From JBELMB01 sp042088665 (lineage in GTDB: Bacteria > Pseudomonadota > Alphaproteobacteria > Rhodobacterales > Rhodobacteraceae), in NCBI GenBank assembly GCA_042088665.1, contig JBELMB010000161.1:1-11566 (forward strand): a stretch of DNA of 11,566 nucleotides. Reading direction: 5' to 3'. The notes below the pieces were generated by a model that was given only the letters and a program-made list of their open reading frames with translations, did no database searches and was not told the DNA's origin. The translations under genes were made by a program, and so were the position numbers. Positions 6,731 through 11,566 of the stretch are shown piece after piece (the stretch's first letter is position 1; each line of letters starts with the position of its first letter).

Positions 6731-6775
6731 GACTCTCGCTTGCTGCGGTGCATAAGCAACGGTATCACGATATCT

Positions 6776-9199
6776 ATGGATGAAGACGGCGCAGACCCCA
6801 ATATCGACCCCCGTTCCCTCGCGGAACCTTTGCGGCGCGCGATTGGCGAACGCTACCTGACCTACGCGCTTTCGACGATCATGCACCGCGCTCTGCCCGA
6901 TGCGCGCGACGGGTTGAAGCCGGTTCACCGGCGGATTCTCTATGCGATGCGGCGTTTGCGGCTGACATCCAGCGGTGGTTTCCTGAAATCCGCCAAGATC
7001 AGCGGCGACACCATGGGGGATTTTCACCCGCATGGCGACGCGGCGATCTACGATGCCATGGCGCGCCTCGCGCAGGATTTCACCATCCGTTACCCATTGG
7101 TGAACGGGCAGGGGAATTTTGGCAACATCGACGGGGACAACCCGGCGGCCTCGCGCTACACCGAGGCGCGCATGACCGTGATGTCCGAGGCGCTTCTCGA
7201 CGGGCTGGACGAGAACGCGGTGGACTACCGTCCCAACTACGATGGCCGTCTCGAAGAGCCGGTGGTGTTGCCCGCCTCGTATCCGAACCTTTTGGCCAAT
7301 GGCTCTTCCGGGATCGCGGTGGGGATGGCGACGAACATCCCGCCACACAATATCGGCGAGTTGATCAACGCCTGCCTGCACCTGATCAAGTCGCCCGCCG
7401 CGGTGGACGATACGCTGCTTCAATTCGTGCCGGGGCCGGATTTCCCGACCGGTGGCGTGATTGTGGAACCGGCGGAGAACATCGCGACAGCCTATCGCAC
7501 GGGGCGTGGGTCCATCCGTCTGCGCGCCCGCTGGCAGATCGAGGATCTGGGCCGCGGGCAATGGCAGGTGGTGGTGACAGAAATCCCCTACCAGGTGCAG
7601 AAATCCAAGCTGGTGGAGCGCATCGCCGAGCTGATCCAGACCAAGAAGGTGCCGATCCTTGCCGATGTGCGGGACGAAAGCGCCGAAGACATCCGCATGA
7701 TCCTTGAGCCGCGCTCAAAGAACGTGGATCCGGATGTGCTGATGAACATGCTGTTCCGGAACTCGGATCTGGAGATCCGCTTTTCGTTGAACATGAACGT
7801 GCTGATCGACGGTCTCACGCCCAAGGTCTGCTCGCTCAAGGAATGCCTGCGTGCGTTCCTCGATTTCCGCCGGGACGTGCTGGTACGCCGGGCGCGGCAT
7901 CGCATGGCGAAGATCGACAACCGGTTGGAAGTGCTGGAAGGGCTGATCGTGGCCTTCCTGAACCTTGACCGGGTGATCGACATCATCCGCTATGACGACG
8001 AGCCAAAGGCCGCCCTCATGTACGAGGATTGGTCGCGCCCGCATCAGGCCGGGGTCGCGCGGGCAACAGACGAGTCCGACTATCGCTCTCCGCTGGAGGG
8101 GATTGACGTCAAGGCGCTGGAAACACAGGTCGACCCCGAAGCCGTGGCGCGTGGCGTTCTGGCCGACGAGGATGGAACCGCGGCGGTTCCGCGCCGTTTT
8201 CTCGACCGCGACGAGGGGCTGTCGGATGTACAGGCCGAGGCCATCCTCAACATGCGCCTGCGCTCTCTGCGCCGTTTGGAGGAGCTTGAGCTGGTCAACG
8301 AACGCGACCGGTTGATGGAGGAACGCGCGGGCCTCGAGGATCTGCTCGACAGTGGTGATCTGCAGTGGAAGCGCGTCGCGGAACAGTTGCGGGACGTGCG
8401 CAAGGCCTTTGGCAAGGATTTTGGCCGGGGCGCGCGTCTGACGACCTTTGCAGAGGCCAGTGAAGCCGAAGAGGTGCCGCTGGAAGCGATGATCGACCGC
8501 GAGCCGATCACCGTGGTTTGCAGCCAGATGGGCTGGATCCGGGCGATGACCGGCCACATTGCCCTCGACCGCGAGCTGAAATTCAAGGACGGCGATGGCC
8601 CAAGGTTCATCTTTCATGCGGAAACGACGGATCGCTTGCTGGTCTTTGGCACGAACGGCCGGTTCTACACCCTGGGCGCGGCGAACTTGCCCGGTGGGCG
8701 CGGTATGGGCGAACCCCTGCGTCTGATGGTGGATTTGCCCAATGAGGCAGAAATCGTCGACCTGTTCATCCACCATCCCGGGGCAAGGCTGACGGTGGCG
8801 TCATCTGCTGGCGATGGCTTTGTCGTGTCCGAGGATGACGTGATCGCACAGACGCGGACCGGCAAGCAGGTGCTGAATGTCAGGGCCCCCGCACGTGCGC
8901 AGATCTGCAAGCGCGTGGCCGGGGATCATGTCGCGGTCGTTGGCGAAAACCGCAAGATGTTGGTCTTTCCCTTGGATGAACTTCCCGAAATGGCGCGGGG
9001 CAAGGGCGTCCGGCTGCAAAAGTACAAGGACGGCGGGCTGTCGGACCTGCGGACCTTTGTGCTGTCAGAGGGCCTGTCGTGGCAGGATCCGGCCGGTCGG
9101 ACCCGCTCCGAGAGCGATCTCACGGAGTGGATCGCAAAACGCGCGACGGCGGGCCGTATGGCACCCCGCGGTTTCCCGCGGGACAACAAGTTCAACTGA
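6776..9199 (+). CDS. parC: DNA topoisomerase IV subunit A
   Basis: This 807-residue protein is the DNA cleavage-rejoining subunit of topoisomerase IV. With ParE it decatenates daughter chromosomes. The breakage-reunion domain begins with ERYLTYALSTIMHRALPDAR (25-44). It contains HPHGDAAIYD (84-93) and the active-site tyrosine in SRYTEARM (Tyr128 next to Arg127). The C-terminal half has ParC-type propeller repeats including GGRGMGEPLRLMVDLPNEA. There is no GyrA box, which separates it from GyrA. A segment of about 65 residues (416-480) lies between KAALM and LSDVQAEAILNMRLR, where family members I know have only a few residues. The ATG at 6776 was chosen because the protein proper begins there. 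A TTG at 6740 also opens the frame, and neither start has a clear Shine-Dalgarno sequence. Confidence 0.96.
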   Translation: MDEDGADPNIDPRSLAEPLRRAIGERYLTYALSTIMHRALPDARDGLKPVHRRILYAMRRLRLTSSGGFLKSAKISGDTMGDFHPHGDAAIYDAMARLAQDFTIRYPLVNGQGNFGNIDGDNPAASRYTEARMTVMSEALLDGLDENAVDYRPNYDGRLEEPVVLPASYPNLLANGSSGIAVGMATNIPPHNIGELINACLHLIKSPAAVDDTLLQFVPGPDFPTGGVIVEPAENIATAYRTGRGSIRLRARWQIEDLGRGQWQVVVTEIPYQVQKSKLVERIAELIQTKKVPILADVRDESAEDIRMILEPRSKNVDPDVLMNMLFRNSDLEIRFSLNMNVLIDGLTPKVCSLKECLRAFLDFRRDVLVRRARHRMAKIDNRLEVLEGLIVAFLNLDRVIDIIRYDDEPKAALMYEDWSRPHQAGVARATDESDYRSPLEGIDVKALETQVDPEAVARGVLADEDGTAAVPRRFLDRDEGLSDVQAEAILNMRLRSLRRLEELELVNERDRLMEERAGLEDLLDSGDLQWKRVAEQLRDVRKAFGKDFGRGARLTTFAEASEAEEVPLEAMIDREPITVVCSQMGWIRAMTGHIALDRELKFKDGDGPRFIFHAETTDRLLVFGTNGRFYTLGAANLPGGRGMGEPLRLMVDLPNEAEIVDLFIHHPGARLTVASSAGDGFVVSEDDVIAQTRTGKQVLNVRAPARAQICKRVAGDHVAVVGENRKMLVFPLDELPEMARGKGVRLQKYKDGGLSDLRTFVLSEGLSWQDPAGRTRSESDLTEWIAKRATAGRMAPRGFPRDNKFN

Positions 9200-9227
9200 T
9201 CCCGCGTCTGGCGTTCTGACGAGGCCG

Positions 9228-9257
9228 GGTGCGGATGCACCTTGGGTTCGGTCCAAG
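9228..9257. repeat. Two adjacent short stem-loops after parC
   Basis: GGTGC-GGAT-GCACC (9228-9241) is followed directly by CTTGG (9241-9245) pairing with CCAAG (9253-9257). They begin 29 nt after the parC stop. There is no T-tract, so they are at best a factor-dependent end of the parC transcript. Confidence 0.35.
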
Positions 9258-9271
9258 AGGCGCGGGGCGAA

Positions 9272-9315
9272 GGACAGTCGTCCGCGGGCAGATACGCATC
9301 ATTCACGACTGTTCC
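9272..9315. repeat. Long inverted repeat in the convergent parC / P450 gap
   Basis: ACAGTCGT (9274-9281) and ACGACTGT (9305-9312) are perfect reverse complements. GG at 9272-9273 and CC at 9314-9315 extend the stem across one bulged base. The loop is 23 nt. It sits between the ends of two converging genes, where a bidirectional transcription end would be expected, but lacks flanking T or A runs. Confidence 0.4.
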
Positions 9316-9339
9316 GGGCCCTGAAACACAGGCCTTTGG

Positions 9340-10746
9340 TCACAGCGCCTCTGCCTCCAGCCAGACCCCTCCTTCGGGGCGGAGCGTCAGGATCATCACC
9401 GGCGCCGGGTCGCGCCCCTTGACCGGGGTGAACCGGAACTGCGCCAGCAGGGTCGCCAGTATGATCACCGCTTCGGCGATGGCAAAAGACGCTCCGATGC
9501 AGATCCGTGGTCCGTCGCCAAACGGCAGATACGCGTAGCGGTCGGGTTTCTCTCGCCAGCGGTCAGGCCGGAAGCCGTGCGGGTCGTCCCACAGGTTGTG
9601 GTGCCTGTGCAGCGCATAGATCGGCAGGATCACTGTGTCTCCGCGCGCGATCTGCTGCCCGCACAGTTCATCCGTCGCTGCCGCGGTGCGCGAAACCATG
9701 CCCGCGGGGGGATAGAGCCGCAGCGCTTCGTCTATGATTTGCCGGATCACGGTCAGGTTTTCGACATCCGCGCCTTCGGCGACACGTCCTTGCAGAACCT
9801 CGCGAGCTTCGGCCCGGGCGGCGTCTTGCACATCTTGGTCAAAGGCCACCAGATAAAGCGACCACGCCAGTGTAAGCGCCGTGGTTTCATGCCCCGCCAC
9901 GATGAAGGTCAGCAAGTTGTCGCGCAATTCCGAGGTGGTCATGCGACGCCCGGTTTCGGGATCCTCGCCGCCGCGCAGAAGGTCCAGAAGGTCCGGCACC
10001 TCTTTCGCGCCGCGCTGTGCCCGGGCCTCGATCGCCTGATCTGCCATTTGCTTCATCGGGTCAAACCCGGTGGTGAGAAACACCCGGCGTGGCCGCGGTA
10101 CCCATTCGGGAATGCCCAAAAGGTCAAACAACGAGACCTTGCCCGCGTCCGAGATATAGGCGTCAAGCGCCCGGTGCACCGCGGCGCGGTCAAAGGCGCT
10201 GTCCTCGCCGGAAAAGGTGACATCAGAGATGACGTCAAACGTGGTCGTCACCATCTCGTCCAGCATGTTCACCGCGCGCGGCCCGGCGGCACGAATCCGG
10301 TTGGCGGCACGGTCTGCGGCACCGGACATGATCGGGGCGAGGCCCATGACATTGCGGTGGGAGAACACCGGAGCCGCGGTGCGCCGCTGCCAGCGCCAAT
10401 GCGCGCCTTCGGCAATGAACAGGCTGTCGCCGATGGCCGGGCGCAAAAGCGATTTTGTGACCACGGATTTCGGATAGCTGTCGACATTCTCCAGCAGAAT
10501 GCGGCGGATTGCGGTGGGGTCCGTCACCATGTGCCAGCGCTTTCCGGTGCGGCCAGAGACGATGGGCGCGTGCGTCGCGGCCTCCGGAATGATCGTCAGG
10601 ATGTTCTCGCGCGAGGCCTTTAGGCTGCCAAGGATCCCCAGCGGCCGGGTCACCAGCGGCACCTGCACCGGCTTGCGCGGAGCAGGCGTCTGGCCTGACC
10701 CGGCGTCAGACTGCGGGTCGGTCTTGATGGGGGTCAACTGGGTCAT
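9340..10746 (-). CDS. Cytochrome P450
   Basis: This 468-residue soluble haem monooxygenase has the complete P450 signature set. The C-helix WRWQR is at 117-121 and the oxygen-activation motif AGHETT at 284-289. ExxR appears as EALR (340-343), followed by FRPDRW (392-397). The haem-binding loop FGDGPRICIG (409-418) has Cys416 as axial ligand. Length and motif spelling fit bacterial P450s of the CYP102/CYP4-like clan better than the shorter camphor type. The substrate is unknown; fatty acids or hydrocarbons are possible for that clan. No ferredoxin, reductase or fused flavin domain is in the window, so electrons must come from elsewhere. The start at 10746 is set by AGGGAG 6 nt upstream; in-frame ATGs at 10776 and 10770 lack such a site. 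The first 28 residues are Pro/Thr/Ser-rich and polar, with no membrane anchor. Confidence 0.96.
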   Translation of the reverse strand: MTQLTPIKTDPQSDAGSGQTPAPRKPVQVPLVTRPLGILGSLKASRENILTIIPEAATHAPIVSGRTGKRWHMVTDPTAIRRILLENVDSYPKSVVTKSLLRPAIGDSLFIAEGAHWRWQRRTAAPVFSHRNVMGLAPIMSGAADRAANRIRAAGPRAVNMLDEMVTTTFDVISDVTFSGEDSAFDRAAVHRALDAYISDAGKVSLFDLLGIPEWVPRPRRVFLTTGFDPMKQMADQAIEARAQRGAKEVPDLLDLLRGGEDPETGRRMTTSELRDNLLTFIVAGHETTALTLAWSLYLVAFDQDVQDAARAEAREVLQGRVAEGADVENLTVIRQIIDEALRLYPPAGMVSRTAAATDELCGQQIARGDTVILPIYALHRHHNLWDDPHGFRPDRWREKPDRYAYLPFGDGPRICIGASFAIAEAVIILATLLAQFRFTPVKGRDPAPVMILTLRPEGGVWLEAEAL

Positions 10747-10752
10747 TCTCGG

Positions 10753-10758
10753 CTCCCT
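10753..10758 (-). promoter_or_regulatory. Ribosome binding site of the P450 gene
   Basis: AGGGAG on the minus strand with a 6-nt spacer to ATG decides the start at 10746 over the two ATGs further upstream. Confidence 0.65.
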
Positions 10759-10840
10759 GTGTCCTTTCATCAACATAGGCGGGAATGCGCCGTGGACAAA
10801 GGTTGGCAGAATTGCGCGAGGTTTGGGCTTGGGCTATCGG

Positions 10841-11413
10841 ATGGGCATGTTGAGAGCATCCCTGATCCGTAGCCTGGCGCTTTTGAGCTTTGTCGTGGGG
10901 GTGGCCGCCTGTTCGAATGCGACGCAGGATCTGGCCGAGCCCGTGGAAGCATTGGGCGATTTCCGCCTTGGACATTCCATCGTCGTGGCTCCGAACCTGC
11001 AACAGCTTCTGGTGTCCCGCGCGGCGACCGAAGAGGAATGGATCGACGTGATGGACGCCGCGCTTGAAAAGCGGTTTCGACGGTTTTCCGGTGAGCGCTA
11101 CTATCACTTCGGCGTGAGCGTGGAGGCCTATTCGCTGCCGCCGCCCATCGTGCCGGGCAAATCGGCGCTGGGGATGCGTGTCACGGTCTGGGATGACGCC
11201 GCCTGCGCCAAACTCAACGAAGAGACAAAGCTGCTGCATACCATTCAGGTGTTTGAATCGCGCCTGAGCCTCACGCGTGAGGAGCAGATGTCCCGTCTTG
11301 CGGACAGCGCGTCGTTGCAGATCGAGAACTGGCTGCGCGAGCAGATGGAGGCCGAGCAGTGGTTCAACAACCATTCTGTGCTCAATCAGTGTGACACCAA
11401 CACGGCTGGCTGA
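10841..11413 (+). CDS. Predicted small lipoprotein of unknown family
   Basis: This 190-residue protein begins MGMLRASLIR, has a hydrophobic stretch at 11-23, and carries a lipobox VAAC with the modified cysteine at position 24. It is therefore probably a signal-peptidase-II lipoprotein. The mature part is mixed alpha/beta, with WIDVMDAALEKRF (67-79) and the sequence YYHFGVSVEAY (87-97), a Pro-rich loop PPPIVPG (100-106), and a charged helical C-terminus (143-175). A late cysteine pair (122, 184) could form a disulfide outside the cytoplasm. I do not recognise the family. The frame is open far upstream into the P450 gene, but the signal sequence fixes the start at 10841 or the ATG at 10847. 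No good Shine-Dalgarno precedes either. It is transcribed divergently from the P450 gene and towards tuf. Confidence 0.8.
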   Translation: MGMLRASLIRSLALLSFVVGVAACSNATQDLAEPVEALGDFRLGHSIVVAPNLQQLLVSRAATEEEWIDVMDAALEKRFRRFSGERYYHFGVSVEAYSLPPPIVPGKSALGMRVTVWDDAACAKLNEETKLLHTIQVFESRLSLTREEQMSRLADSASLQIENWLREQMEAEQWFNNHSVLNQCDTNTAG

Positions 11414-11423
11414 CCAAGACGGC

Positions 11424-11451
11424 TTGATTTTCCGACTGCGACTCAATAAAC
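11424..11451 (+). promoter_or_regulatory. Possible promoter of tuf
   Basis: TTGATT (11424-11429) and ATAAAC (11446-11451) are separated by 16 nt in an AT-richer stretch just after the lipoprotein stop. Both differ from the sigma-70 consensus, but this is the best candidate in the 98-nt gap before tuf. Confidence 0.3.
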
Positions 11452-11469
11452 GGCGCGCGATGCAAACCC

Positions 11470-11486
11470 GGGGCCACATAGGCCCC
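11470..11486 (+). other. GC-rich hairpin in the tuf leader
   Basis: GGGGCC-ACATA-GGCCCC forms a perfect 6-bp stem with a 5-nt loop. It ends 25 nt before the tuf ATG and 10 nt before the GAGG ribosome site (11497-11500). Only C/T-mixed sequence follows it, so it is not an intrinsic terminator by itself. It may be a leader structure or part of an end for the lipoprotein transcript. Confidence 0.45.
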
Positions 11487-11511
11487 CTTGAACCGCGAGG
11501 CGTCTGAAGAG

Positions 11512-11566
11512 ATGGCAAAGGAAAAGTTTGAACGCGGCAAGCCGCACTGCAACATCGGCACCATCG
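11512..11566 (+). CDS. tuf: Elongation factor Tu, N-terminal fragment (cut by window edge)
   Basis: The last 55 nt encode MAKEKFERGKPHCNIGTI, the highly conserved EF-Tu N-terminus, which leads into the G1 loop just beyond the window. EF-Tu carries aminoacyl-tRNA to the ribosome as a GTP complex. GAGG at 11497-11500 lies 11 nt before the ATG. No fusA precedes it, so this is a tuf copy outside the fusA-tuf cluster or with its own leader. Many alphaproteobacteria have two tuf genes. Cys at position 13 replaces the more usual Val. Confidence 0.95.
   Translation, partial: MAKEKFERGKPHCNIGTI

Noticed and set aside
6776..9199. GyrA instead of ParC
   Set aside because: There is no GyrA box (Q-R-R-G-G-K-G type) at the start of the C-terminal domain, and the propeller repeats have ParC-type sequence.
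11414..11511. tRNA gene upstream of tuf
   Set aside because: tRNA-Trp or tRNA-Tyr often neighbours tuf, but no cloverleaf arms or T-loop consensus could be found in these 98 nt.
1..11566. Mobile element, prophage, defence system or CRISPR array
   Set aside because: No transposase, integrase, terminal repeats, spaced repeats or defence-type domains are present, and composition appears uniform throughout.

Overview
The window looks like a chromosomal segment of an alphaproteobacterium of the Rhodobacterales (Roseobacter-like). I infer this from the high GC, from the character of the proteins (alphaproteobacterial-type ParC, HIG1-type small membrane protein, PduO-type adenosyltransferase) and from the gene style. 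There is no insertion sequence, phage gene, CRISPR array, tRNA or rRNA that I can see. It reads as core chromosome with a few lineage-specific genes.

Positions 1-6606 hold eight genes, all on the minus strand. In order of transcription (right to left) they are: an SH3b-domain membrane-anchored protein; a short-chain dehydrogenase/reductase whose TTG start overlaps the preceding stop; a 112-nt spacer; a 67-residue twin-transmembrane HIG1-like protein; a PduO-type cob(I)alamin adenosyltransferase coupled to it by a stop/start overlap; and then two consecutive copies of the same gene pair. Each pair is a polytopic DUF898 (YjgN-like) membrane protein followed at once by a membrane-anchored M48 zinc metallopeptidase. 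The last M48 gene runs off the left edge, so only its N-terminal domain and transmembrane segment are present.

At 6607-6775 a divergent intergenic region separates this block from parC (topoisomerase IV subunit A, plus strand, 6776-9199). This ParC appears to carry an extra stretch of about 65 residues just before its conserved LSDVQAEAIL segment. A 140-nt convergent gap with several stem-loops follows, then a cytochrome P450 on the minus strand (9340-10746) with all the class signatures but no redox partner nearby. Divergent from it is a small predicted lipoprotein of unknown family (10841-11413), and the window ends in the first 18 codons of tuf (EF-Tu).

The most unusual structure is the tandem DUF898-M48 / DUF898-M48 arrangement. 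Translational coupling or near-coupling within each pair, clear divergence between the copies and a shared C-terminal tail on both DUF898 proteins suggest a protease-membrane protein module kept in duplicate. Its function is not known from sequence. I see no evidence of a defence system or mobile island.
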